A stretch of 64,000 bases of DNA from Pyropia yezoensis (Eukaryota > Rhodophyta > Bangiophyceae > Bangiales > Bangiaceae), in contig CM020618.1 of the NCBI GenBank assembly GCA_009829735.1, forward strand, positions 29,488,894 through 29,552,893. Direction: 5' to 3'. The notes beneath the pieces are model-generated. The model saw only the letters and a program-made list of their open reading frames with translations. It was not told the origin of the DNA and did not search any database. Below are positions 52,743-61,970 of the stretch, one piece after another (the stretch's first letter is position 1; each line of letters opens with the position of its first letter). The translations under genes and the position numbers were made by a program.

Positions 52743-54911
52743 CCATGTCGCTGTCCGAGCGGTCGAAGGAAACGAGGGGATGCTTCAAACAGCCGCCCTT
52801 GAGCGCTGTCCTCGGCATGATTGTGGGCTGCGACCGGCGTTCAGAGTTCCCAGCCGCCACCGCACCAGCAACGAAAGGCAAGGGCACAGTGGTGGGTTGC
52901 AGGAGGTGCCCGCAAACACCTTGGTCCCACCGCGTTAGTTGTAGCCGCACGCTCAAGAGAGAAACCGTAGAAACTGGCGCCGCCGGGAGCACGACCGCGA
53001 GAGCCAACAGAAGCGGTCACCACGCGTCGAATGAGTGGCACGGCAGCAACAGCCGGGCGCTGTAGCGACAGCCGTCGCCAAAGGGATGTCCGTCCTGCAA
53101 TTGCCGTAGCGGTCCCACAGCAGGCACGGGGCGGCGGCGCGGAGAGAAATGACTTGTCCGCGAGTCTCAGCGGAAGGAGGAGGTTGAAAGAAGACTCTAA
53201 ACTAGAAGGGGCGTTGGTGGGGTAGATCGCGCTGTAATGGGGGACGAGCATAAAGGCACCGCGTGGTGACGAGGGGGGCACCGGGAAGAGACGATCGGGG
53301 CTCGCATAACAGGGAGGGCGGAGGCGCGGACAGCAATCCCAGGAGGCTACGAGGCGCCGCCGCGGGCAGACCCACGACGCGTAGTGACGGGGTGGGCAAC
53401 GGGAGGCGATGGTCGGGGCACGCGTCGCGGGCAGGCCGGAGGCGAGGACGGCAATCGCAGGCGCCTACGGCGCGCCGCCGCTGGCAAACTCTCCGACGGG
53501 GAAGAAGCGTGCGACGGGGGAGCGGTGGAGGTGGGAGATGGTGTGGCGTCGGAGGCGTGGACGGCCACCAAGGGCGGCGACGATCCGCCACCGTGGGCGC
53601 CACGAGTGGCGGAGGGTCGGATGGCCACTCGCCAGGTGGCGTGCTATGGTGCCCCATCCAAGACCAATCACTGGGTGACCGATTCCCGAGTGGGCGCGAG
53701 GAGGACCAGCCAGCGGCAGCGTGGGAGTCCCATGACTATCTCTCCCAATTGGATTATATGAGATTGCCAATGTGCATTCGTCGACATTGGTCCATCAGCG
53801 GTGCTGACACTGCTCTTCTGCCAATGGACAGCCACGGGGCGATCATGCAGGACCCCACCTGAAGCGTCCTCCAGGGGCCCCCCAGAATGCAGCACGGCCC
53901 GCAAAATCGCCGGCGGCGGGCCGCAAAAAACGGGGCGGCCGAAATATTCAACGCCGTGCTAGGGCCTTCCAGTGGGGTAATTCATTGGATCCTATTGGCT
54001 GTGGGGATGGCACGGCCTGCCTGGCATGTACGAGCCGTGCCGAGGGTCGAATGCGGCCTGGAAATGGGTCGATTGCTGCCCATATGCGCAGGAGGTCGCA
54101 CCGTGCCGGCAGATTGGAAGTATTCCTGTGCGGAGTCGCTGGGAAGCCGAGTGAGCCGACTCCCCAGCTGGAGAGAAGGCGCAACGTTGACGCGTCACAG
54201 CTGTGAGTCTGCCTCCCTCTTCCATGGGCGCTGCTTTGGGTACGGTCATTCACATGGATGGTGATGCGGCATGACGGCGCCCCGGACGCTCCCCTTTGGT
54301 CGCTGACCTGGGCGCTGGCCTGGGCGCTTCCGATGGCGGACGCCGCAGCTCGCTCCGCTTACTTGTCCTGCCATGTTGCCCGGCTGGCATCCCCGCCGCC
54401 TCTCCCAATGGATGGCCCCGCCCCCCCTCCCCCGCGGCTTGCTTGTCGCCTCGCCTACCACCTACGCGGTTCACTGTGGGTGTGTGAGTGCGGGGCTCTC
54501 CCAGCCGGAATTGGCTCATCATCCCCATGCTGCGCTATGAGTGAGCCAGCATGTTACCCCGGCCGGGCACCGCGCAGTCTCATCTCAGAGCTTGGTGGGT
54601 GCTCGTAGCTGTCGCGTGCTTGCTTGCGTGCGTCTCGCCTTGTCGCTTGGGGGCCTCAGGGGCCACTGTAGGAACTGTTGCTTGCGCCCCGTGCAACTGC
54701 TTCACCCGCATGTGAGGTTGTCCATCCGTCAATTGGATGTGGATAGCCCAGGATGCTTCTTGCAGACCTTTCGGGGTTCTTTGGGCGGCGGGGGTACCGG
54801 CGCCGCGGTGTGCCAGTGGCCGCCGCGTGCGCCGGCTGTGTTTGGGGTGACCCGCCGCCTTCCCTGTCCCTAGATACTGTCCGCCGCCCGTGCTCCGTAG
54901 CGTCTGGCAAG
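52743..54911. other. Mostly unrecognised stretch with imperfect tandem repeat
   Basis: Open frames on both strands are GC-driven and lack motifs. 53325-53560 contains two imperfect direct units about 119 bp apart (shared core GGCAATC-CAGG-G-CTACG-CGCCGCCGC). 53950-54190 holds the dispersed repeat described separately. The 5' extension of the SWIM/Ulp1-like pseudogene may reach about 53000. Confidence 0.4.
53960..54140 (+). repeat. Dispersed repeat copy without Tc1 (paralogous empty site)
   Basis: Homologous to the two flanks of the Tc1 element (22680-22615 joined to 21144-20990, minus strand). Here GGCATGTACGAGCCGTGCC is continuous across the TA that the transposon used. The conserved part encodes RGSNAAWKWVDCCPYAQ in one frame. 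Confidence 0.7.
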
Positions 54912-55967
54912 ATGGTCCCCCCCCGATGCAGATTGGTCTCTGCATTGTCCGTCGTCGTGACGCTGCTACTGCTGACGGCGGCATCTTGTGGGAGCGCGTC
55001 CGGCACCCGAGTACGACCACCGCAGCTCCATGCCAAGACGGTGGGCCGCGCTGGCGCCGCAGCTGGCGCCGCACGGCCGCCCGACACTGTCCCGCCTGTC
55101 GCCGCCAAGGTACTCTTTCCCTTGATGCTCGACCTGAAAGTCATGTCGTTCCTGGCGACGTACAGCACGCTCGGTGTGTCGATGGACGAGCTGATGGACG
55201 CAGAGAGGGCGAGCAACCTGGGTCAGTACGAGGTGGAAATCAACACCCAGCGGAACTCATCGCTCTCCATGACGTTGGCCATCTCCTTGTATCGAACGAT
55301 TATGCAGACTCTTCATAGCCGTGGTCGCTGCTTGGACTTTGTTCGCCAGTCTACCCTGGATGACCCCGCCGCGTGTGGCTTGCAGAAGTGGCGCCGCTGC
55401 TGCCGGGGCACCGCCAATGACGCCGACCAGGTGCTGCTGTGTGCTACACACGAGAACCTCTTTGTGTCGCCACCGTTTAGCCTGGCGACCCAGCCCGCCA
55501 ACAGCTTCCGGGTCAAGCCGCTGCCGCTGCGGGTGGCGGTACGGGACAGAATTACGGTGCAGGCATTGCGGCGGAGGGCACTGCTTGCAGCCATGCTCTC
55601 TCTCAACTCTTCGACCGCGCGGGAGCTGGAGCACCGGGAGGAGCGGCATGCGACGGTGGGGCTCAGCGGCACGTTTGTTGCGCGCGCCACCGCTGTTGAC
55701 GCGCCGGCGGTGGCACACGCGTCCGCCATGGGTCCCGCGAAACTCCCCCGTTCGGTGCCGACTACGGCGCGACAGGACACGGTGTTGCCCTTGTTCTTTG
55801 AGGATCAGTTTGCGGTGCAGGAGGAGACGGAGACGGATGAGGCTTGGCTTGCTTGGTGCCGGGAATTTCTCTACTACGGGGCTGGCTGCGTTGAGTACTG
55901 CTGCACGACATTAATGGCGGGGTCGGCTGTGTGCAATACGGCCAAGGACCCAGATGAATGCATCTAG
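54912..55967 (+). CDS. Secreted Cys-rich protein, family member 2 (unknown function)
   Basis: 351 residues from the ATG at 54912, chosen because it begins a typical signal peptide (RLVSALSVVVTLLLLTAASCGSASG); the frame is open further upstream. It is a paralogue of the gene at 19129. Shared blocks are LGVSMDELMDAE, RCLDFVRQST-D-P--CG (about 139-160), KWRRCCRGTANDADQVLLCA, then FFEDQ, W--WCREFL and GCVEYCCTTLMAGSAVC at the end. About eleven Cys are in register. The linker between blocks is Ala/Arg-rich and not conserved. DNA is nearly identical over the KWRRCC block. It is single-exon. Extracellular location is inferred; no function is recognised. Confidence 0.8.
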   Translation: MVPPRCRLVSALSVVVTLLLLTAASCGSASGTRVRPPQLHAKTVGRAGAAAGAARPPDTVPPVAAKVLFPLMLDLKVMSFLATYSTLGVSMDELMDAERASNLGQYEVEINTQRNSSLSMTLAISLYRTIMQTLHSRGRCLDFVRQSTLDDPAACGLQKWRRCCRGTANDADQVLLCATHENLFVSPPFSLATQPANSFRVKPLPLRVAVRDRITVQALRRRALLAAMLSLNSSTARELEHREERHATVGLSGTFVARATAVDAPAVAHASAMGPAKLPRSVPTTARQDTVLPLFFEDQFAVQEETETDEAWLAWCREFLYYGAGCVEYCCTTLMAGSAVCNTAKDPDECI

Positions 55968-56441
55968 GGCGTCAGGGGGGGGGTTGTGGGCAGCCATCTG
56001 TCGCAGCTGTGGATACTGTGCGTGAGGGAGACGAGGGGTTTGTGTGGTGCGACGCCTGTGCAGAACAAAAAACCATCCGTTCGCGTGCTCGCTTTGTGCC
56101 AATGAGTGTGGTTTCGTGAGGACGAAGACGATCCGCAGTCGGGGAAGTGGTGATCCTCTGCTGATCGTTCGTGTGTGCAGCGTACTGCTGGTACCCAATG
56201 CCTGTATGCCACGTGGCGCGCCGTATGCATATCGCCACCGCCCCTGGGCTCGCGCAGACCGCACCTTCCCGGCAGAGCGCCGCTACCCAACACAGTACCG
56301 CGCAACCCTCCGTTTCGTCCATTTGGGTGTATCCCCTCTGCGACCGTTGTGCTTCGTTCGACACCCAACTAGGCTGCCCGGCACAACAAGGCTGTGCCAC
56401 TTTTTTTTTCTTGTCCCCTGCGCGCCACATACGGGCCCTGG
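55968..56441. other. Intergenic stretch
   Basis: No ORF with recognisable features. A T10 run at 56400-56409 precedes the DHAR-like gene start. Confidence 0.4.
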
Positions 56442-56940
56442 ATGAGCTTCCTCGCTTTTAGCCCCGCCCCGCTGCTGGCCGCTGTCGCCGTCGGCAGCCT
56501 GCGAGGCAGTGGTGCATCGTCCCGGCCATCGCCCCTGCGGCGGGCGTTTGGTTCCCCTCTTCCTGCGGCGACACAGCCGCAGCGAGAGGCTGTTGCTCGC
56601 TCCCTTCCCGGCTGGCGGTCAGCTGCCACCATGTCTGCTGTAGGCGCGCCATCGGCCACGGGCGTCTTGTACGTCAAGGCTGGCCCCGACGAGAAGTGCG
56701 TCGGGGACTGCCCATTTTCGCTCAAGGCGGTGCTGGCGGCCAACCTGAAAGGGGTCAAGGTGGACGTTGTTCCGGTGGACCTGTCCAACAAGCCCGCCTC
56801 GTTTCTCGCCATCACCGAAGCCGGCAGCACCCCCGTCTTTGTCCACGACGGCCGCACGCTGACCGATTCTGCGGAGATAGTCGAGTACGTGGACACCCTT
56901 GGGACGGACTCGGGTGCGCGCTCCCTTCTCCCTCCTCTTG
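56442..56940 (+). CDS. DHAR/CLIC-like glutathione-transferase N-terminal domain, probably plastid-targeted (3' end unresolved)
   Basis: The start ATG at 56442 opens a ~65-residue Ala/Ser/Arg-rich leader (MSFLAFSPAPLLAAVAV, then PLRRAFGSPLPAA) that looks like a plastid transit peptide. A thioredoxin-fold GST-N domain follows (about 70-160): GVLYVKAGPDEKCVGDCPFS with the CPFS active site of dehydroascorbate reductases, a cis-Pro segment STPVFVHDGRTLTDSAEIVEYVDTL, in which D-S-A-E-I contacts glutathione. The all-helical C-terminal domain is not visible. The frame continues open to 57746 but antisense to RTF1, which is not credible. Either an intron removes the tail or the gene is truncated. Its role would be ascorbate recycling with glutathione. 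Confidence 0.62.
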
Positions 56941-57089
56941 CGGTGGCCGACGCGTCCGCGGTGAACGCGGTTGGCATCAGCACAGCCCTGAGGCAAGCTC
57001 ATGCACATCGTTCGATGAGCAGCGGACTCACGCTAGCAGGCAGCTCACGCATGCCAAATGCGACCAGGGTCCCTCCCCCCACACATTCC

Positions 57090-60000
57090 TCAGCCTGTCT
57101 GCATCCGGCTGTACTCGGCCAGAAAAATGATCTTGCCGGTGCCGCCGGGGAGGGGCCCCTTGCGGCGACCATACACGGTATCTACGCCAGGCGGGAGCGG
57201 CATGGCGGCCTGCCCCCCATCTGCGTCGCCAAGCCGATCCAGCTCCATCTCGATCTCTGCCACCCCCGCCAGCGCAGCAACGTACGCATCGCGCAGCCGC
57301 TGCGCCGCAGCCTCCTCATCAAGAGCCACCCCTTTGCCCTCGACATCGGCGGTGACGCCGGCAGAAGTGAGCACCTCCGACCACAAGGCCGAGCCGGGGT
57401 CCCCACGGCCGGCGCGGCCGGCAAGGGCACGAAGCGAGGCCACTCCGGCGCCTCCCAGGGCGCCACTCCCAAACGCTGTCTCTGGGGAAGGGGCGTGCGC
57501 GCCGGCGACCGCCACCGTCCCACCGCCCACGCCGCCGCCGCCGCGACCGTCTCCAGTGGGTCCGTTGGGCACTCCCGCGCCTGCTCCTCCGGCCTGCGTA
57601 GAGTGACGCGCCGAAGCGGCAGACGCGGCCGACGCGGCCACGGAGCGGCGACGCGCGGCAGCCCGGGCGTCGGTTTCCTTGTTAAGACTCACATTCTTGG
57701 CGGCACGGGCGGCCAGGATGCTACCTGTCGAGTTGGCGGCACGTGAGCGCGGGCCGTAGCGTTGCTCCAGCTTGATCACAGCCTTGAACGCGTCGTCCAT
57801 ATCGTCGCGGATACCCGTCAGCTCCCGAACCCGCAAGTCGTCTCCTGCAGCGTTCGCGACCTCGATATCATCCGACAGCGCGTCCATCTTGGACCGGATC
57901 TCTGCCTTTTTCTGCGTGTAGTTGACACGCTCCGGAAAGAGCTTCTCCATGTTAGTCCGGAACGCAGCCTGCTCCTCGGGGGTGGCCTCCAAGCCATCAC
58001 GCGCCTTCGACCCTTGCTCCATTAACTCATTCACAAGCAACCGCGATGGGAGGCTTTCACCCTCGGCGCGGAGGGCAGAGGCGTAGGAATCGAATTCGGC
58101 TTGAGTGACAGTGCTGTTGGATGCAAAAAGCATTTCGTAGGTCGTCTCCCGGCCGGCCACCGCGCACACGAGTCGCTTGTTGGTGCGCGTGGTGTCCAGC
58201 ATATACGGCTCCCCACCGACGCGGACGCTCTTGACGCGCGCCAACTGGTAGTGCTGGCCAAAACTCACGCGCACGAACAGACCGGTGACGGCGCGGTCAA
58301 ACCACGGCTGCGCCGACCAGCCAACCAGCATGAATCGCCGCACGTACAGTGGGGTAGAGACCGCATTGCCGCGCGCGTCCACCATCACAAGGTCCGAGTA
58401 CTGCAGGTCCCCAACGGCCGCAGCGGCATCACCACTGGGGAAACCACCCACGGCACCGATGGCAGACTTCCCGTCAGTCACGACGCCCTGGGTAGTAAAG
58501 GCCGAGGCGTAGGCCGAAGCAGAGGCCGAGACCGCCGCCGCCGCGGCCGCAGCCGCCTTCTCCCTCTCCCTGCGTTTTCGCTGTCGCCGCTCCCGCTCCC
58601 GTTCCTCATCGTCGACGCTCTCGTCGGCTTCACCCTCCTCCATGGCCTCTTCATCTTCGCCGATGCCGCTCCCGTCCCCAGCGCCTCCGTCCCGCCCTCC
58701 AGACGTGGGCGAGCTCCGCGCTCGATTTTCTCGCGTCGCCCGTCGAGCGGCGATATCCGCCAGCGCAGCCTGCTTCGTCGCAGCAGGCCCCGCTGGCCGT
58801 GCGGCCAATCGACGGCGCTTGCGGCGAAGTTGCCACACCTCCAGCGCGGCGTTGCGCTCCTCGAAACGCTTGAACAGGAGCTTTTCCCGTTCCAGCTGGA
58901 GCATATCCGTCAGAACCCGGCGGTCGTCCTCGTCGCGGTAGCCATCCGAGTCATACTCATGCACAAAGACGTCCTCCTCGTCCTCCTCACTGTCGGCGCC
59001 GCGTTTGCCGCTGCCAGGGGCACCCCGCTTAGCGCCCCGCGCAGACGACGAGGGAACAAACGCTGCCCCCTTGGACCGCCCCGACGGCGCGCGGCCACTG
59101 CCCCGCTTGGCTGCCGGCCGCTTGGCCACCTTGGCCGATCGTCGCCCCGCCGCTGCTCGACCGCGGCTGCCGCCTCCCCGGTATTCGTAATCTCCGTCGT
59201 CGCCATCGAGAGAGTCTGACGCCGACACGTCCAGGTCCGCGTCCCGCCGTCGACGGCCGCCACCCCGCCCATCGTCCGAGCCTCGCTCCGACTCCTCACC
59301 CGAGTAGATATGCTCGGATGAGTCATCTGAATTGGCGCCACCAGATGGGCGACCACGGCCCGGGGCCGCCGCAGAAAGCCCGGCTGCCGCCGGAAGCTCT
59401 CGCTCACGTTCCCCCTCTTTGACGCCACCGCCAGCAGAGGCCGAGCCGCCCCCAGCCTCTCCACCAGCCTCCCGCTCCCGGCGGCGTTCCCGCTCAGCAT
59501 CTCGGTCTCCGTCCCGATCACGGTCGCGGGCACGGTCGCGGTCACGGTCATGGTCGCGGTCCCGTGGACGCTCGCGCATGTCGCGGTCGCGGTCGCCCCT
59601 GTCACGGTCACGGTCGCGGTTGCGGTCGCGGTCACGGTCGCGGTCCCTTTCGCGGTGGTCACGGCGGCCACCGCGGTGGCCATCGCGCCCCTCCCTGTCG
59701 CGGTCACGGTCGCGGTCACGGTCGCGGTCACGGTCGCGGTCACGGTCGCGCGGGCGGTCCCTTTCTCGCATCCGGTCCCGGTCGCGGTCACGGTCACGGT
59801 CACGGTCGCGCTCCCGGTCGCGCTCCCGGTCACGGTCACGTTCCCGGTCCCGCATCCTGTCCCGGTCGCGCTCCCGCTCCCGATCCCGATCCCGAGCCCG
59901 GTCACCGCGGACGCCTTCCCCACGCTCAACCCGATCCCGGTCCGGCTCACGGTGGCGCTCCCGCTCCCGTTCTCGCTCCCGCTCCCGATCACGGGGGGCG

Positions 60001-60101
60001 CGCTCCCCACGACCATCGCGTTCTCGCTCCCGATCGCCGCCTCCGCGGTCGCGGTCGTAGCCTTCGGTGACAGCAAGCAGCTCCTCGTCAATGTCACTCA
60101 T
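57090..60101 (-). CDS. RTF1: RTF1 homologue, Plus3-domain subunit of the Paf1 complex
   Basis: 1003 residues from the ATG at 60101; this start is preferred over an in-frame ATG at 60431 because MSDIDEELLAVTEG is the typical RTF1 beginning. Residues ~18-225 are almost pure Arg-Asp/Arg-Glu repeats. Acidic and Gly/Ala-rich segments follow. The Plus3 domain is at about 585-680 (PLYVRRFMLVGW, FVRVSFG, YQLARVKSV, YMLDTTRTNKRLVCAVAG), followed by the helical region (MDALSDDIEVANAAGDDLRVRELTGIRDDMD). Plus3 binds phosphorylated Spt5, and RTF1 supports H2B ubiquitination and elongation in the nucleus. Yeast RTF1 is about 560 residues, so this copy is expanded by low complexity. It is an uninterrupted frame, convergent with the DHAR-like gene. 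Confidence 0.88.
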   Translation of the reverse strand: MSDIDEELLAVTEGYDRDRGGGDRERERDGRGERAPRDRERERERERERHREPDRDRVERGEGVRGDRARDRDRERERDRDRMRDRERDRDRERDRERDRDRDRDRDRDRMRERDRPRDRDRDRDRDRDRDRDRDREGRDGHRGGRRDHRERDRDRDRDRNRDRDRDRGDRDRDMRERPRDRDHDRDRDRARDRDRDGDRDAERERRREREAGGEAGGGSASAGGGVKEGERERELPAAAGLSAAAPGRGRPSGGANSDDSSEHIYSGEESERGSDDGRGGGRRRRDADLDVSASDSLDGDDGDYEYRGGGSRGRAAAGRRSAKVAKRPAAKRGSGRAPSGRSKGAAFVPSSSARGAKRGAPGSGKRGADSEEDEEDVFVHEYDSDGYRDEDDRRVLTDMLQLEREKLLFKRFEERNAALEVWQLRRKRRRLAARPAGPAATKQAALADIAARRATRENRARSSPTSGGRDGGAGDGSGIGEDEEAMEEGEADESVDDEERERERRQRKRREREKAAAAAAAAVSASASAYASAFTTQGVVTDGKSAIGAVGGFPSGDAAAAVGDLQYSDLVMVDARGNAVSTPLYVRRFMLVGWSAQPWFDRAVTGLFVRVSFGQHYQLARVKSVRVGGEPYMLDTTRTNKRLVCAVAGRETTYEMLFASNSTVTQAEFDSYASALRAEGESLPSRLLVNELMEQGSKARDGLEATPEEQAAFRTNMEKLFPERVNYTQKKAEIRSKMDALSDDIEVANAAGDDLRVRELTGIRDDMDDAFKAVIKLEQRYGPRSRAANSTGSILAARAAKNVSLNKETDARAAARRRSVAASAASAASARHSTQAGGAGAGVPNGPTGDGRGGGGVGGGTVAVAGAHAPSPETAFGSGALGGAGVASLRALAGRAGRGDPGSALWSEVLTSAGVTADVEGKGVALDEEAAAQRLRDAYVAALAGVAEIEMELDRLGDADGGQAAMPLPPGVDTVYGRRKGPLPGGTGKIIFLAEYSRMQTG
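59505..60060. repeat. Hexanucleotide repeat tract encoding the Arg-Asp region of RTF1
   Basis: Dense CGGTCG/CGGTCA/CGGTCC units on the plus strand (RD/RE codons on minus). The periodicity opens all frames, so long Ser-Arg, Gly-His and Val-Ala ORFs on the plus strand are by-products. Confidence 0.9.
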
Positions 60102-60592
60102 GATGGAAAGGGCAGCAACGCCGGAGTTGAAAGTCACTGTGCCAAACCGTTCAGAGCGGACAGATGGGAGAGCGTAGGCTGCGTGCGCACCAGTCGCGAA
60201 CGAGAGCAGCAGGCCCACCAGGCTCCCCTGCGTCAACCGTCGGCCAGCGCAAACGAAAGACAAAGAGCGCGCGATGAACAAGGATGTGACGGCCGGCAAA
60301 AACTCAGCACGCAGGCATGCGCCACGCAAAGCGACAAGCCCAGGCGATGCACAAGCGGAAGCTGAGCACAGCAGACAAAGAGTCTGCAACGTAGAGCAGC
60401 GCGCGCATACATCCAGGCCGTCGGACCTCAACAGTACTTACTAATGGGATGTAGGTAATTGTTGGTACGTTTTTAAGCGCTCGCGTCATTGGACTAAGTT
60501 TCACGCGCGTTCAGCAAGGTCACGTTCTTCCTTTCACAGGCCCGCCAACTTCCCCGCGCCCCCCCACCCACAGCCTTAAGACGCCCGCCGCG
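60102..60592. other. Upstream region of RTF1
   Basis: The reading frame is still open to 60431 but loses RTF1-like character upstream of 60101. No clear TATA box. It ends where the hAT-related terminal repeat begins. Confidence 0.4.
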
Positions 60593-60702
60593 CAGTGGTG
60601 CTTAAACGGAGGTTCAGGAAAACGCCCTAAATCGGTTTTGCGGGTTGCGGATGCGATTGCGGCATGGTTGGCAAAAACTTGACGTTTTTTTATTTTGACT
60701 TG

Positions 60703-61309
60703 ATTAATCTATAGATTAAATCAATACGTTTTTTTAGTTCTTTAATTTTTATTGCGTTTAATCAACGTTGATAAGTATATTAATCAGTCAGGTCCAGGAT
60801 CGACTGAATTCGCGCTGTGGAGAGGTCCTTCTCAAAGCAGAAGTCTATCCACTCCCTCATCCGGAACAGGTTGACCCATGACAAGGTGGCCAAGCTAATG
60901 TTTTTGCACACGAACCTCAAGCTCCTGGACGGCGTCAACATAAGCGAGGACGACCTCGACTTCTTTGGTTCAGTTGACGCAGAGGATGGGGAGAGTGGTG
61001 GTGCAACCGATAGTGTGGGTAAGGGCGGGCGCGGTATGGATGGGCTGGAGGAAGAATGAGTTCCTCGTGTCACAGGGAGCCACCCCGTGACTCCGACAAT
61101 GTTGGCCTGCTGGCGCTCCGAGGGGGGACTTCTCTGCGATGCGGAGAAGGGTTCAGGTGAGTCAACAGCAAGTCTTAGTCGAACAATTGTGGCCGCAATT
61201 GCCTCAGAAATCAGGATTGTACGAGGTATCAATACAATATTTGTTCTTTGATGAATGTAAAAGCGCAGAGCCCCATATAGATTGATCGATACGTTAATCT
61301 ATAGATTAA
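60703..61309. repeat. Two copies of a 16-bp perfect palindrome in an AT-rich tract
   Basis: TTAATCTATAGATTAA occurs at 60703-60718 and 61294-61309, on either side of the hAT fragment, each near ATACG and T-runs. They could be transposase subterminal sites or an older nested element's ends. Confidence 0.6.
60808..61059 (+). pseudogene. hAT transposase C-terminal (dimerisation) fragment
   Basis: About 84 codons following an in-frame stop. AVERSFSKQKSIHSLIRNRL, then DKVAKLMFLHTNLKLLDG: this is the hAT C-terminal signature (E-R-x-F-S-x-x-K-x-x-H-x-x-x-R-N-R-L, then K-L-x-F-x-x-x-N-L-x-L-L). An acidic tail ends at 61059. The RNase-H-like catalytic part is missing, so this is an internally deleted copy. 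Confidence 0.75.
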
Positions 61310-61970
61310 CTGAAATGAAACGTATACGTTTTTACCGTGACAACCCAGGATTGCGGACCCCCTCTCACGGTACCGTCCGCCCCAGCATTCTATTTTTTTT
61401 GCGTACCTTCTGTGGCCGTTTCGTCAGCCGACGTGCGCGCTGCATACGACCATCGCGTGAAGCACCATGCTCTGCGCTACAAAAGCATATCCCGCGGAGG
61501 GCGTACGTCTCCCGACCATAACCGTCGTGTGCGCCCCACAGCAGCTGTCAAAACAGACCCGCAGAATAGTGGAGACGACAAACCTATTGTGGAAGGGGCC
61601 TAAGAATGCGCATTTCTCAGATGGAGGTGCTGGACGTGAATGAGTGCTGGTTGGCTGATACTCGCCCAGTCATCAAGACCAGACCGCCTTCTGAGTTTTT
61701 ATTGGTTGATCCTCGCGAAGTCGTCACCCGGAGCCTTCCCCCAAAAGTGTGCCCCGCAAATTTTTGCATTCGGCCCGCAGCGTTTGCTCAAAAATTAAGA
61801 GAAGACGGCGTGACACGGCCTTCCAAAAACCGTCCGTGGACTCGCCTGCGGGTCCATAAACAGGTCAAAACAGGCTTTTCCTAAACCTTCCTTTAAGCAC
61901 CACTGCGCCGGCCCCCCCTGGTCCAGGTTTGATTTTGATGTGCCCCCCCCGCTGACTTGGAGAGCGCGCC

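Larger units (their letters stand above)
60593..61905 (+). mobile_element. hAT-type DNA transposon remnant with TIRs
   Basis: The ends are inverted copies starting CAGTGGTGCTTAAA (60593 rightward, 61905 leftward), with about 35 bp of similarity (GGAGGTTCAGGAAAA against GGAAGGTTTAGGAAAA). Inside is the C-terminal dimerisation segment of a hAT transposase. The interior is unusually AT-rich for this region. The 8-bp flanks (CCGCCGCG and CGCCGGCC) do not match, so the target duplication has decayed or the borders are offset. The termini match the MITE at 18105-18492. Confidence 0.72.

Noticed and set aside
59332-60365. Long plus-strand ORFs rich in Ser-Arg, Val-Ala or Gly-His over the RTF1 N-terminus
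   Set aside because: They are by-products of the hexanucleotide repeat that encodes Arg-Asp on the minus strand; RTF1 has a proper start and a Plus3 domain.
57090-60431. RTF1 starting at the upstream in-frame ATG (60431)
   Set aside because: The extra 110 residues lack RTF1 character, and the internal MSDIDEELL start matches the usual N-terminus.
60585-61913. 8-bp target duplication for the hAT element
   Set aside because: Flanking octamers CCGCCGCG and CGCCGGCC do not match; resemblance is due to GC-rich composition.
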